The notes under the pieces are model-generated. The model did no database searches, was not told the origin of the DNA, and saw only the letters and a program-made list of their open reading frames with translations. Made by a program: the position numbers and the translations under genes. From Bacteroidota bacterium (GTDB lineage Bacteria > Bacteroidota > Bacteroidia > Cytophagales > Spirosomataceae), in the NCBI GenBank assembly GCA_020161355.1, contig JAIUOF010000003.1, positions 473,125 through 537,124 of the forward strand: a stretch of 64,000 bases of DNA, given 5' to 3'. Of this stretch, positions 45,307 through 55,510 are shown piece by piece. How positions within the stretch are numbered: position 1 is the stretch's first letter; each line of letters begins with the position of its first letter.

Positions 45307-46980
45307 ATGTTAAAAAGCATCTCGAAATTTTTCAGCCTTATTGTTTTTGTGTTATTGGCAAAAATAACACTGGCACAAGTAACTTTGACCAACCCCATTT
45401 TGACAGGTTTTTATCCTGATCCAAGTATTGTAAAAGTTGGGGCTGATTATTATTCTGTTCATTCTACATTCTCCTATTTCCCCGGCTTACCTATCATGCA
45501 CAGCCGTGATCTTAAAAACTGGAAACAGATTGGTTATGTAATTAATCGCCCCTCTCAAATGGAATTCATGGGCGAAAGGATGACCCGCGGACTCTTTGCT
45601 CCGGCAATCGCCTATTATAAAGGCACTTACTACGTGACCTGTACAGATATTGACCATGAGGGTAATTTTGTGGTTACTTCGAAAAATCCGGGAGGACCCT
45701 ACAGCAATCCTGTTAAAATTCCTGAAGTAAAAGGGATTGACCCTTCAATATATTTTGATGAAGCTACCGACAAAGCTTATATAGTATACAACAGCGATGC
45801 CCCTGATAGAAAACCATTGTACTCCGGCCACAGGACCATCAGAATGTATGAATTTGATTACAAAAACCTGAAAGTGGTGGGTGAAGAACACCAGTTGGTT
45901 AATGGTGGGGTTGATTTATCCAAAAAACCGGTCTGGATTGAAGGCCCGCATATCATGAAACGCAACGATTGGTACATACTTTATGCAGCAGAAGGTGGCA
46001 CCTCGGTCAATCACTCACAGGTGGCATTGCGTAGCAAAGATATCTGGGGACCCTATGTTCCTTTTGAAGGAAACCCTGTTTTGACTCAAAGAGGATTGCC
46101 GGAGGATCGCCCTAACCCAATCACCTCAGCCGGTCATGCCCAGTTCATCGAGGGTCCAGACGGCAACTGGTATTCGATTTTCCTGGCTGTACGTCCGTAT
46201 GAAGGCGATTTTTACAATACCGGCCGTGAAATGTTTATTGCCCCACTCACCTGGGTTAATGATTGGCCAATGATAGAGCATGGAGAAAAAGTGATTGCTT
46301 ATAAATACAAAACCAATATCAAAGAGGTTAAGCAAAAAGGGGCAATACCTCAAAGCGGCAATTTTTCATACACAATGACGTTTGAAAAAGGACTTGATCT
46401 TTCGATGTTGTTTTTGAGAACTGTTGATAGCAGCTCATTTAAAACCTCAGCCAATGGTCTTACACTCAATCTTAAGCCGGAAACCATTTCAGAATTGACA
46501 AATCCGTCATTTATTGGTAAACGTCAGCAGCACCTCAACAGCACTGCCGAAACACAGGTGAGTTTTTCTCCCAAAAATGCCAACGAAAAAGCAGGTCTGG
46601 CTATATTCCAGGATGAGCGTCATTATTATTTTATAGCAAAAGCCAAAAATGCTGAAGGAAAAGATGTAGTACAGCTATTTAAAAGCAAAGATAAAACTAC
46701 TGAATTGGTAACTGAGGTGGCTTTGACCATTCCTGCTTCTAAAATAAACTTTAGAATTAATTCTGAAGGGGCATTGTATAGTTTTTGGTATTCGACTGAT
46801 GGTAAAAAATGGAATCTTTTGAAAGACAAAGTTGATGGTAAATTCCTGAGCACCAAGGTTGCCAATAGCTTTATTGGTTGTACTTATGGCATGTATGCCA
46901 CTTCTACAGGTGAAAAATCAGACAATACGGCAACCTTTAAGTTTTTGAAATACAGCGGTAATGATCCTGTTTTGAAATGA
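45307..46980 (+). CDS. GH43 beta-xylosidase/alpha-L-arabinofuranosidase with C-terminal beta-sandwich
   Basis: This 557-residue secreted protein (signal ending KITLAQ) has a GH43 propeller with D38 (GFYPDPSIVKVG), D145 (VKGIDPSIYFDE) and E212 (VWIEGPHIMKRN). A C-terminal concanavalin-like sandwich follows from about residue 350 (FLSTKVANSFIGCTYGMYAT), as in the two-domain xylosidase group. It starts 4 bases after GH95 and its TGA overlaps the ATG of GH127 (ATGA at 46977-46980), so translation is coupled. It should remove arabinose or xylose from hemicellulose fragments. Confidence 0.93.
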   Translation: MLKSISKFFSLIVFVLLAKITLAQVTLTNPILTGFYPDPSIVKVGADYYSVHSTFSYFPGLPIMHSRDLKNWKQIGYVINRPSQMEFMGERMTRGLFAPAIAYYKGTYYVTCTDIDHEGNFVVTSKNPGGPYSNPVKIPEVKGIDPSIYFDEATDKAYIVYNSDAPDRKPLYSGHRTIRMYEFDYKNLKVVGEEHQLVNGGVDLSKKPVWIEGPHIMKRNDWYILYAAEGGTSVNHSQVALRSKDIWGPYVPFEGNPVLTQRGLPEDRPNPITSAGHAQFIEGPDGNWYSIFLAVRPYEGDFYNTGREMFIAPLTWVNDWPMIEHGEKVIAYKYKTNIKEVKQKGAIPQSGNFSYTMTFEKGLDLSMLFLRTVDSSSFKTSANGLTLNLKPETISELTNPSFIGKRQQHLNSTAETQVSFSPKNANEKAGLAIFQDERHYYFIAKAKNAEGKDVVQLFKSKDKTTELVTEVALTIPASKINFRINSEGALYSFWYSTDGKKWNLLKDKVDGKFLSTKVANSFIGCTYGMYATSTGEKSDNTATFKFLKYSGNDPVLK

Positions 46981-49268
46981 GAAAAAATATTATCACCGGA
47001 TTAACCGCTCTTTTTGTAGCATTGCTATGCAAGCCTGTAGCAGGTCAAATGCAGGCTTTTGAATTAAATCAGGTCAAACTGAAACCCTCCCCGTTTCAGA
47101 ATGCCCGGGATATAGATTTAAAATATATCCTGGCATTAGATCCTGACCGTCTTTTGGCTCCTTATCGCATTGATGCAGGTTTACCCGAAAAATCGCCCCG
47201 GTATGGCAACTGGGAGAGTATCGGTCTTGATGGCCACATAGCAGGACATTATCTTTCTGCCCTGGCAATGATGTATGCCTCTACCGGGAATAAGGACCTC
47301 AAAAAAAGGCTGGATTATATGGTAGCTGAATTGGTAGCCTGCCAGGAAAAAAATGGTAACGGTTATGTGGGCGGAATACCCCAGGGAAAAGTTTTCTGGG
47401 ACAGGATTCATAAAGGTGATATTGATGGAAGTGGTTTTGGCCTCAACAATACCTGGGTGCCATTTTATAATATTCATAAACTCTTTGCAGGCTTAAGAGA
47501 TACCTGGACTATAACAGGAAACCTTCAGGCCAAAACTGTTTTAATAAAACTGTCAGACTGGCTTATTGAGCTTATTCAACCGCTGAATGACCAGCAGATT
47601 CAGCAAATACTTCGTACCGAACATGGCGGAATCAACGAAACTCTTGCGGATGTTTATGAGATTACAAAAGACCCAAAATACCTCGAGGCTGCCAAAAGGT
47701 TCAGCCATTTGGCTATTCTGGAGCCTTTGATCAAAAAAGAAGACAAGCTCACCGGCTTACATGCCAACACCCAGATTCCTAAAGTGATTGGTTTTGAAAA
47801 AATTGCTCAGCTGACAGAAAATACAGATTGGTCAGAGGCTGCAAAGTATTTCTGGAAAAATGTAAGTCAGGAACGCAGTGTAGCATTTGGTGGCAATAGC
47901 GTAAGAGAGCATTTTAACCCAAAAAATGATTTTAGCTCAATGCTCAAATCAAATCAGGGACCAGAAACTTGCAATTCTTTCAATATGCTACGGCTGAGCA
48001 AGGCTTTGTTTTTGGATTATTCTGACCCTTCCTATCTTGATTTTTACGAAAGAACCATGTATAACCATATTCTTTCCAGTCAACATCCTGAGAAAGGAGG
48101 TTTTGTATATTTTACACCTATCAGACCCAACCATTACAGAGTTTACTCTCAACCCGAAACCAGCATGTGGTGTTGTGTGGGCTCAGGACTAGAAAATCAC
48201 ACCAAATATGGAGAACTCATCTACAGCCATGAAAATGACAATTTATTTATCAATTTTTTCATTGCTTCAGAGTTAAACTGGAAAGAAAAAGGCTTATTAA
48301 TAGCACAAAACACCAATTTTCCGTATGAAAATTCCTCAAATCTCGAGATAAAACTTAAGAAAGCTAAGACCTTTGGATTGGGGATTAGAAAACCTTCCTG
48401 GGCCGAAAGTTTTGAAATTTTCGTGAATGATAAATTGCAAAAAGATTTTACCAATCAACAGAACTACCTGGTCATAAAAAGGAACTGGAAAAATGGGGAC
48501 CGGGTTAATATCAGATTCAATACTTCAATCAGAACTGAAACCTTGTCTGATGGTTCAAACTGGGTAGCCTTTATGAATGGGCCAATAGTTTTGGCAGCAA
48601 AAACCTCCGGTAAAGACCTCGATGGCCTGTTTGCTGACGACAGCCGCATGGGCCATGAAGCCAAAGGAAGGCTGATACCTATCAACGACGCATTCGCTTT
48701 GGTTGGAGACAAAACTAAAATCCTGGAGAGGCCACAGTTGATTTCTAAGCTCAATTATAAGCTCGATTCCCTGCAATTGCAGCCATTTTTTGAAATCCAT
48801 GACAGCCGGTATCAAATGTATTTTCAGGTTTTTAGCGATTCAGAATACAATAACCTAAAAGAAACCAGAAGAAAGGAGGAAGCAGAATATTTGGCACTAG
48901 AGGCCATTACAATCGACAAAGTTAATTGCGGAGAACAACAACCCGAAGTAGATCACGATTTTAAGGGAGAAAAGAGTTTTGCAGGAAACGAAGAAGGTCT
49001 TTTCTGGAGAAGTGCCCGGGGCTATTTTTCTTATAATTTGAAAAACAAGAATCGAAAAGGCAATAAGCTTATTTTGGAGGCCATCGAACCATTGGATTCA
49101 AAGAATTTTGATATTTATATAAATGAAACTCTTGTTGAGGACTTCACCATCGAAGGTAAAAAAATGACAATCCTGAAAGAATTTTCAGATGATTTTCAAA
49201 TAAAAATAACGGCAAAAAAAGATAAACCAAGTCCAAGATTCTCAATAATTAGATTGGTTAGTTTATAA
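46977..49268 (+). CDS. GH127 beta-L-arabinofuranosidase-like enzyme
   Basis: This 763-residue secreted protein (signal peptide ending VAGQ) has the DUF1680/GH127 alpha/alpha-barrel. The zinc and catalytic residues are visible: E330 and C332 in GPETCNSFNM, and the cysteine pair C399-C400 in SMWCCVGSGLENH. Their spacing is like the characterised Bifidobacterium enzyme, in which a zinc-bound cysteine is the nucleophile. Other marks are SPRYGNWESIGLDGHIAGHYL and HGGINETLADVYEIT. It would remove beta-L-arabinofuranose or a related sugar. Family members also include other activities, so the specificity is open. Confidence 0.92.
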   Translation: MRKNIITGLTALFVALLCKPVAGQMQAFELNQVKLKPSPFQNARDIDLKYILALDPDRLLAPYRIDAGLPEKSPRYGNWESIGLDGHIAGHYLSALAMMYASTGNKDLKKRLDYMVAELVACQEKNGNGYVGGIPQGKVFWDRIHKGDIDGSGFGLNNTWVPFYNIHKLFAGLRDTWTITGNLQAKTVLIKLSDWLIELIQPLNDQQIQQILRTEHGGINETLADVYEITKDPKYLEAAKRFSHLAILEPLIKKEDKLTGLHANTQIPKVIGFEKIAQLTENTDWSEAAKYFWKNVSQERSVAFGGNSVREHFNPKNDFSSMLKSNQGPETCNSFNMLRLSKALFLDYSDPSYLDFYERTMYNHILSSQHPEKGGFVYFTPIRPNHYRVYSQPETSMWCCVGSGLENHTKYGELIYSHENDNLFINFFIASELNWKEKGLLIAQNTNFPYENSSNLEIKLKKAKTFGLGIRKPSWAESFEIFVNDKLQKDFTNQQNYLVIKRNWKNGDRVNIRFNTSIRTETLSDGSNWVAFMNGPIVLAAKTSGKDLDGLFADDSRMGHEAKGRLIPINDAFALVGDKTKILERPQLISKLNYKLDSLQLQPFFEIHDSRYQMYFQVFSDSEYNNLKETRRKEEAEYLALEAITIDKVNCGEQQPEVDHDFKGEKSFAGNEEGLFWRSARGYFSYNLKNKNRKGNKLILEAIEPLDSKNFDIYINETLVEDFTIEGKKMTILKEFSDDFQIKITAKKDKPSPRFSIIRLVSL

Positions 49269-49311
49269 AAAGTTAGGAATAGGATTTGAAAAATTTAAAT
49301 CAAATATAAAA

Positions 49312-51060
49312 ATGAGAATTAAAAATATTACGCTTTCTATTTCTTTGATTCTGTTTTCAGGATTAGGTTTAAGTCTTTCTGCTCAGATAGTACCCTCTGA
49401 AGTAATTAAATCAGAAAAACAGGCGATAAATTCAGTTTCTATGGGTGACTGGAAAACTTTCCCTGAAATGAAATTGGATATTCCTGTAAGCCCTGGTCCT
49501 TTCGAACCTACCTGGGAATCTATCGAAAAAAATTATCCAGGTGAACCGGCCTGGCTGAGGGAAGCAAAATTTGGGATCTGGGTGCACTTTGGTCCACAAT
49601 CTGCCGGAGAAAGCGGAGACTGGTATGCAAGAAACATGTATAAATCAGGCAAAAAAGCCTATTCCAATCATTTGAAAAAATACGGACACCCTTCAGAAGT
49701 GGGCTATAAGGAAGTTTTAAGAGACTGGAATCCCACCAAACTTGACCCTGAAAAACTTACGAAAATTTACAAAAATGCAGGAGCCAGATATTTAATGATA
49801 CAAGGCGTACATCATGATAATTATGATTTGTGGAATTCTAAATATCAGCCCTGGAATTCAGTAAACATTGGCCCCAAAAGAGACCTTATCGGAGAATGGC
49901 GAAAAGCATGCAGAGCCGATGGGATGCGTTTTGGGGTAACTTTTCATCATGAATATACCTGGTGGTGGTGGCAAACAGCATTTGGAAGTGATACCACAGG
50001 TGTAAAAAAAGGTATCCCTTATGATGGTAACCTGACCCTGGCCGACGGTAAAGGGAAATGGTGGGAAGGTTATGACCCTAAAATGTTATACGGTATTGAC
50101 CTGCGTGAATATAAAGGCGTGGAGGAAAAAGCTCATACGGATTGGTCGCCTCCACCTGCAGGAATCTTCTCCAATCATCTTGATTATGCAAAATGGTATG
50201 CAACAAATTGGGCTTTGAGAATGATTGATGTAGTGGAGCATTATGACCCCGATTTTATCTATACCGATGGTACGGTTCAGGGGCCATTTACCGGAAATGG
50301 GACAGGAACGGGACTAAAATCAGATGCAATGCAACATGTTATGGCCGATTATTACAATCGTACCCTTCAACGCAGAGGTGTGGTCAATACATTCAGTATC
50401 GTAAAATTCCGTCATAAAACCAATGGCACAGTTAATACTGAAGAATTTGGTGTGCCTGAAAAAATCAACACCAATCAACCATGGATCGCAGAGGCTCCGG
50501 TGGGTGACTGGTTCTATGCACCTGGCTTCACTTACAGTCCCGATATGATGATAAGATATGTGATTGAAGCAATCGCTCGTGATGGGAACGCGGCTCTTTG
50601 TGTTTCTCTTTTACCCGACGGCTCACTGGATGAAGGTAGCCTGAAAATGCTGGAAAAAGTAGGCGTATGGATGAAAAGAAATGGCAATGCAGTCTATGGA
50701 AGCAAAGCCTGGATAATTCCCGGCGAAGGAGAGTTAATAAATGGCAAATTGAAAATGTTACCTGGAGGTGCATTAAATAAAAAACACGCTGAATTCAAAT
50801 TCAATGAAACCGATTTCAGATTTACAATTGGTAAAGACAATGCCCTTTATACTTTTTGTATGAATGTTCCTCAACCAGGTACCAGACTTTTGATAAAATC
50901 GCTTGGTTCAAGAACGGGCAATTTGAAGGAAGAAATAAAAAGCGTAAAACTTTTAGGTTACAAAGGAAAACTCCTGTGGAAACAAGAAGCAGATGGCCTT
51001 TATATCACTTGTCCTAAAAGTATGCCTTATGAAACAGCCATTGTTTTTAAAGTTAATTAA
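49312..51060 (+). CDS. GH29 alpha-L-fucosidase
   Basis: This 582-residue secreted protein (signal peptide ending LSLSAQ) shows GH29 marks: WLREAKFGIWVHFGPQSAGE, GARYLMIQGVHHDNYDLWNS, FGVTFHHEYTWWWWQ and the nucleophile D319 in DFIYTDGT. The C-terminal beta-sandwich (from about 480) is short. GH29 enzymes keep configuration and remove alpha-L-fucose from several linkages, complementing GH95 in the same operon. The HHEYTWWWWQ stretch is unusually rich in tryptophan. The acid/base residue is not fixed by eye because it varies between subfamilies. Confidence 0.9.
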   Translation: MRIKNITLSISLILFSGLGLSLSAQIVPSEVIKSEKQAINSVSMGDWKTFPEMKLDIPVSPGPFEPTWESIEKNYPGEPAWLREAKFGIWVHFGPQSAGESGDWYARNMYKSGKKAYSNHLKKYGHPSEVGYKEVLRDWNPTKLDPEKLTKIYKNAGARYLMIQGVHHDNYDLWNSKYQPWNSVNIGPKRDLIGEWRKACRADGMRFGVTFHHEYTWWWWQTAFGSDTTGVKKGIPYDGNLTLADGKGKWWEGYDPKMLYGIDLREYKGVEEKAHTDWSPPPAGIFSNHLDYAKWYATNWALRMIDVVEHYDPDFIYTDGTVQGPFTGNGTGTGLKSDAMQHVMADYYNRTLQRRGVVNTFSIVKFRHKTNGTVNTEEFGVPEKINTNQPWIAEAPVGDWFYAPGFTYSPDMMIRYVIEAIARDGNAALCVSLLPDGSLDEGSLKMLEKVGVWMKRNGNAVYGSKAWIIPGEGELINGKLKMLPGGALNKKHAEFKFNETDFRFTIGKDNALYTFCMNVPQPGTRLLIKSLGSRTGNLKEEIKSVKLLGYKGKLLWKQEADGLYITCPKSMPYETAIVFKVN

Positions 51061-51070
51061 AAAAATATTG

Positions 51071-51117
51071 CTCTTGAATTTCAATGATAATTTATTCAAA
51101 CATTTGGTATTCAAGAG
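51071..51117. other. 9-bp inverted repeat in the GH29-GH31 gap
   Basis: CTCTTGAAT (51071-51079) and ATTCAAGAG (51109-51117) are perfect inverted copies with a 29-base spacer, in the 76-base gap that is the widest inside this operon. In RNA they could form a stem that separates or stabilises transcript parts. There is no T-run, so it is not a standard terminator. Confidence 0.4.
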
Positions 51118-51136
51118 TTAATGAAAATTTAAGAAA

Positions 51137-53572
51137 ATGAAAAAGTATATTTTTACTTTCATTATACAGCTGTTATTGCTGGGAAATGTTGTCAAAGCCC
51201 AAAGTTTTCAGAAAACGGAAACCGGAATAATTACAACCATAAATGGCATAAAAACCGAGATTCAGTTTTTCTCAGAAAATACGGTAAGAATTATTAAATC
51301 CCCCGATGGGATTCCTTTTCAGAAAAACAGCCTCTCGGTAATTGCAAAACCTGTCTCAGTGAATTTTTCAGCTACTCAAAAAGCAAATGAAATTACGATT
51401 GGCACTGCAAAAATTAAGATAAAACTCAATTCAGTATCAGGGAAAATTAGTTTCTTCAATGAGAAAGGTCTTCAGTTGCTCAATGAAAAAGAAAAGAGTA
51501 CAGTATTTACCCCTTTTGTTGACAATGGCCAAAACACCTGGAGTGTTGAGCAAGCTTTTGCTTTGGAAAAAGAAGAAGCCATTTATGGACTGGGGCAACA
51601 GCAACAAGGAAAAATGGTACAAAGAAACCTGACCTTAAACATGGTTCAGGGCAATACTGATGATTATATTCCATTTTTCCAGTCAGCCAAAGGTTATGGA
51701 ATTTTTTGGGACAATTATTCACCAACTACTTTTTCAGATAATTCCGAAAAGACAACTTTCAAATCAGAGGTAGGTGATTTGGTTGACTACTATTTTATGT
51801 ATGGCGAAAATGCCGATGGTGTCATTGCTTCCATGAGAAACCTTACCGGTCAGGCTCCAATGTTTCCTTTGTGGACATTTGGTTTCTTCCAGTCCAAAGA
51901 AAGATACAAAAGCCAGGGTGAAATGGTGGGTGTGGTAAAAAAATATAGGGAATTGGGTGTTCCCCTCGATGGTATCATTCAAGACTGGCAATATTGGGGC
52001 AATAACTACCTCTGGAATGCGATGGATTTTCTCAATCCGGAATTTGAAAATCCACAAAAAATGGTCAATGACGTTCATGCCCTTAATGCTCACATGACCA
52101 TATCAATCTGGAATTCCTTTGGCCCCAAAACCCTCCAATATGCCGAATTGGATAAAATCGGTGCCTTGATGAATTTTGTAACCTGGCCACAATCTGGCTC
52201 CGAAAAATGGCCACCAAATGCCGATTATCCATCAGGAGTAAAAGTCTATGATCCGTTTAATCCGGAAGCAAGAAATATTTATTGGAAATATCTAAACAAA
52301 GGCATCTTTTCACTCGGAATGGATGGTTGGTGGATGGATTCTTCCGAACCCGACCATTTGAATTTCAAACCTTCTGATATGAATAACAAAACTTTTCTGG
52401 GTTCATTCCGAAAAGTCAGAAACGCCTTTCCACTCATGACGGTTGGAGGCGTATATGATCACCAGCGGGCTGTGAGTGACGCCAAAAGGGTTTTTATCCT
52501 CACCCGATCTGCATTTGCCGGCCAACAAAGGTATGGTGCAAATACCTGGTCAGGCGATGTAAACTCTTCGTGGACTGCTCTCAGAAATCAGATTTCAGCG
52601 GGCTTAAATTTTTCTCTAACCGGCATACCCTATTGGAATAGTGACATAGGTGGTTTCTTTTTGTGGAATTTCAGGAAAAAACTTAATGACCCGGAATATC
52701 GCGAACTATATTTGAGATGGTTACAGTTTGGTACATTTTGCCCTATGATGAGATCCCACGGTGCCGATGCCCCCAGAGAGATATTTCAGTTTGGGAAAAA
52801 AGGAGACAAACACTACGATGTAATTGAAAAATACATTAACCTGAGATATAAACTGTTGCCTTATATTTATTCTACCTCATGGCAAGTCACAGCTGGTCAA
52901 TCTAGTATGATGCGGGCTCTGGTAATGGATTTTGCATCCGATAAAAATGCACTTGATATCAATGACCAGTTTATGTTTGGAAAATCCATTATGGTTTGTC
53001 CGGTAACCAAAGCCATGTATGTCAGCCAAAAAATAGAAAATGGAGATTCGGTAATGGTTGAGGATTTTGGAAAAGTTAAGACCAAAGAAAGTTATCTCCC
53101 CGCAGGCAGTGACTGGTATGACTTCTGGACATTAGAAAAAATTTCGGGTGGTAAAAATGTTGTAAAGGAAACACCAATTGAAACCATTCCACTATACGTC
53201 AAAGCCGGTTCTATTATTCCTTTTGGTCCTGAAGTACAATATGCTACAGAAAAAAAATGGGATCCCCTTCAAATCAATGTTTATGCAGGTGCAAATGGCA
53301 CTTTTGTACTCTATGAAGATGAAAACGACAATTACAATTACGAAAAAGGTGTTTACTCGACTATTCAGTTTAATTGGGATGAAAAAAAGCAAACGTTAAC
53401 CATAAACGACAGAAGTGGGAGTTTCCCCGGAATGCTTGAAAAGAGGACTTTTGATATCACTTTAATAACTGAAAAAAAGGAGGCCGGTCAAAAAATAGTT
53501 TCGAAAAGTGAAAAATCAGTTTCCTACGAAGGGAAGAAAGTAATCATAAATTTTCCTGATCTGAAAAAATGA
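51137..53572 (+). CDS. GH31 alpha-glycosidase (alpha-xylosidase-like), no PA14 insert
   Basis: This 811-residue secreted protein (signal ending VVKAQ) has the GH31 N-terminal sandwich, a (beta/alpha)8 barrel with nucleophile D401 in DGWWMDSSEPDH and acid/base D474 in NTWSGDVNSSW, and C-terminal sandwiches. RSAFAGQQRYG and MMRSHGADAPRE are further marks. The WWMD-x-x-EP pattern is the one seen in alpha-xylosidases and related enzymes. It lacks the PA14 domain found in the second GH31 (55511-58108), so the two probably differ in substrate. Its stop overlaps the GH97 start (ATGA). Confidence 0.93.
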   Translation: MKKYIFTFIIQLLLLGNVVKAQSFQKTETGIITTINGIKTEIQFFSENTVRIIKSPDGIPFQKNSLSVIAKPVSVNFSATQKANEITIGTAKIKIKLNSVSGKISFFNEKGLQLLNEKEKSTVFTPFVDNGQNTWSVEQAFALEKEEAIYGLGQQQQGKMVQRNLTLNMVQGNTDDYIPFFQSAKGYGIFWDNYSPTTFSDNSEKTTFKSEVGDLVDYYFMYGENADGVIASMRNLTGQAPMFPLWTFGFFQSKERYKSQGEMVGVVKKYRELGVPLDGIIQDWQYWGNNYLWNAMDFLNPEFENPQKMVNDVHALNAHMTISIWNSFGPKTLQYAELDKIGALMNFVTWPQSGSEKWPPNADYPSGVKVYDPFNPEARNIYWKYLNKGIFSLGMDGWWMDSSEPDHLNFKPSDMNNKTFLGSFRKVRNAFPLMTVGGVYDHQRAVSDAKRVFILTRSAFAGQQRYGANTWSGDVNSSWTALRNQISAGLNFSLTGIPYWNSDIGGFFLWNFRKKLNDPEYRELYLRWLQFGTFCPMMRSHGADAPREIFQFGKKGDKHYDVIEKYINLRYKLLPYIYSTSWQVTAGQSSMMRALVMDFASDKNALDINDQFMFGKSIMVCPVTKAMYVSQKIENGDSVMVEDFGKVKTKESYLPAGSDWYDFWTLEKISGGKNVVKETPIETIPLYVKAGSIIPFGPEVQYATEKKWDPLQINVYAGANGTFVLYEDENDNYNYEKGVYSTIQFNWDEKKQTLTINDRSGSFPGMLEKRTFDITLITEKKEAGQKIVSKSEKSVSYEGKKVIINFPDLKK

Positions 53573-55503
53573 AATCTAAATTAAAAATATTAGCCTTAAT
53601 TCTGGTTTACAGCATTTCTGCTTATTCCCAAAAAGTAAGTTTTGAATCGCCAAATCAAAAAATAAAGGTCGAATTATTTTCCGGAGATAATAGTCAAACC
53701 GGTGAATGGTTTCTCAAAGTTTTTTACAATTCTGACAGTGCGAAAAGTGAAATTCTTCCCAAAATCATATTGGGTTTATCCAGAAATGATCAGGATTTTT
53801 TTAAAGAGCTAACTTTTGTAAAATCAGTTAAGCCGATTACTATCAACGAACAATATACGATGCCTTTTGGAAAAAAATCAAACAGAAGCAATGTAGCCAA
53901 TGAGGTAGTTGTTTCGTTTGAAAACCCATCAAAGTCAAAACTCAATGTCATTTTAAGAGCTTACAATGACGGACTCACTTTCAGATATGAATTCCCTGAA
54001 AAACAAGGTAGTTTTATAATCAAAGATGAGTTTACTTCATATCACATACCCAAAGAAACCAAGCGTTGGATGGAAAAATGGAACCCTGCCAACGAAGGAT
54101 TGTATGCCGTCACAAATAATGACAAAATCGTCCAGCAAGAATATTGTTATCCGGCTCTTTTTAATTCTCCAGACAAATCTGGTTGGTTTTTATTGCATGA
54201 AGCTGATCTAAATGAAACCTATTGCGGAACAAAACTCAGCAATGTAGCCGATATTGATCAGTACAAACTCACCTTCCCCGACCCTAAAGATGGAAGAGGA
54301 ATGGGTGAATCAAATCCAAAAATAAATTTACCCTGGAAATCACCCTGGAGGGTAATTCATATCGGGTCATTGGCCACTATTGTTGAAAGTACTTTGACTG
54401 AAGATGTTTCATCGCCCGCCACAATTAAGAATTCAGAATGGATTAAACCCGGAAAAGTCTCCTGGAATTACTGGTCTAGCAACCATGGCACAAAAGACTA
54501 CAAAATAGTTTGTGATTTTGCTGATCTTGCCGCAGAAATGAACTGGCCTTACACGCTTTTGGATTGGGAATGGGACAGCATGTCTAACGGTGGAAACCTG
54601 GAAGATGCCCTGAAATATATTCATTCCAAAGGCATTAAACCATTGATGTGGTTCAACTCGGGTGGTAATCACACATGGGTACCCTCTACTCCAAAAGACA
54701 GAATGCTAACCCACGAAAACCGTGTTGAGGAATTTACCAAACTCAAAAAACTGGGTGTAGCAGGTGTCAAAGTCGATTTTTTTGAAAGTGAAAAACAAGA
54801 TATGATTAAATATTATCTTGATATTCTGGAAGATGCCGCCCAATTTGAGATGCTGGTGTATTTTCATGGTTGTTTGGTGCCCCGGGGCTGGTCACGCACA
54901 TACCCCAACCTGGTCACTTACGAAGCCGTGAGAGGAGCCGAATGGTACAACAATGGTCCGGAGTTTACGGCTACCGCTCCTGAGCATAATACCATTCTGC
55001 CATTTACAAGAAACGTAGTTGGTGCGATGGATTATACCCCGGTTACCTTTACCAATTCGCAGTATCCTCACATCACATCCTATGGTCATGAGCTGGCACT
55101 TTCCGTAATTTTTGAATCACCTCTGCAACATTTGGCCGACAGGCCGGAAGGCTATCGGGAATTACCTGAAGCTGCAAAAACATTTCTAAAAGATGTACCT
55201 GCATCGTGGGATAGCACTCTTTTGATTGATGGCTATCCAGGACAGGGTGTAACTATGGCTCGCAAAAAAGGCGAACAATGGTATCTTGGCGGAATCAATG
55301 CCTCTGAAAGAAAAGAAAAAACCAAGACCATAAAACTTGATTTTCTGAAAGAAGGAACAAAATATAAGGCAACGATTATAACTGACGGAATACATGACAA
55401 AGATTTTAATACCAGCTATTTAAGTGTCGAAAAAACAGGATCAATTGATGTAAAAATGCTTCGAAGAGGTGGATTTGTGATAATGTTAAGCCCAATTCTT
55501 TAA
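53569..55503 (+). CDS. GH97 retaining-type alpha-galactosidase
   Basis: This 644-residue secreted protein (signal ending SAYSQ) has the GH97 order: an N-terminal super-sandwich (SFESPNQKIKVELFSG), a barrel with WNYWSSNHGTKDYK-like strands, and a C-terminal sandwich. D403 in AGVKVDFFES sits where retaining GH97 alpha-galactosidases carry their nucleophile; inverting SusB-type members lack it there. So alpha-galactosidase, or a related alpha-glycosidase with retention, is the better call than alpha-glucosidase. It would remove terminal alpha-galactose from side chains. Confidence 0.92.
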   Translation: MKSKLKILALILVYSISAYSQKVSFESPNQKIKVELFSGDNSQTGEWFLKVFYNSDSAKSEILPKIILGLSRNDQDFFKELTFVKSVKPITINEQYTMPFGKKSNRSNVANEVVVSFENPSKSKLNVILRAYNDGLTFRYEFPEKQGSFIIKDEFTSYHIPKETKRWMEKWNPANEGLYAVTNNDKIVQQEYCYPALFNSPDKSGWFLLHEADLNETYCGTKLSNVADIDQYKLTFPDPKDGRGMGESNPKINLPWKSPWRVIHIGSLATIVESTLTEDVSSPATIKNSEWIKPGKVSWNYWSSNHGTKDYKIVCDFADLAAEMNWPYTLLDWEWDSMSNGGNLEDALKYIHSKGIKPLMWFNSGGNHTWVPSTPKDRMLTHENRVEEFTKLKKLGVAGVKVDFFESEKQDMIKYYLDILEDAAQFEMLVYFHGCLVPRGWSRTYPNLVTYEAVRGAEWYNNGPEFTATAPEHNTILPFTRNVVGAMDYTPVTFTNSQYPHITSYGHELALSVIFESPLQHLADRPEGYRELPEAAKTFLKDVPASWDSTLLIDGYPGQGVTMARKKGEQWYLGGINASERKEKTKTIKLDFLKEGTKYKATIITDGIHDKDFNTSYLSVEKTGSIDVKMLRRGGFVIMLSPIL

Positions 55504-55510
55504 AATAATA

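Noticed and set aside
49960..49975. Run of tryptophan codons in GH29 as possible frameshift site
   Set aside because: The frame continues with normal family motifs on both sides (FHHEY before, nucleophile region after), so no shift is needed.
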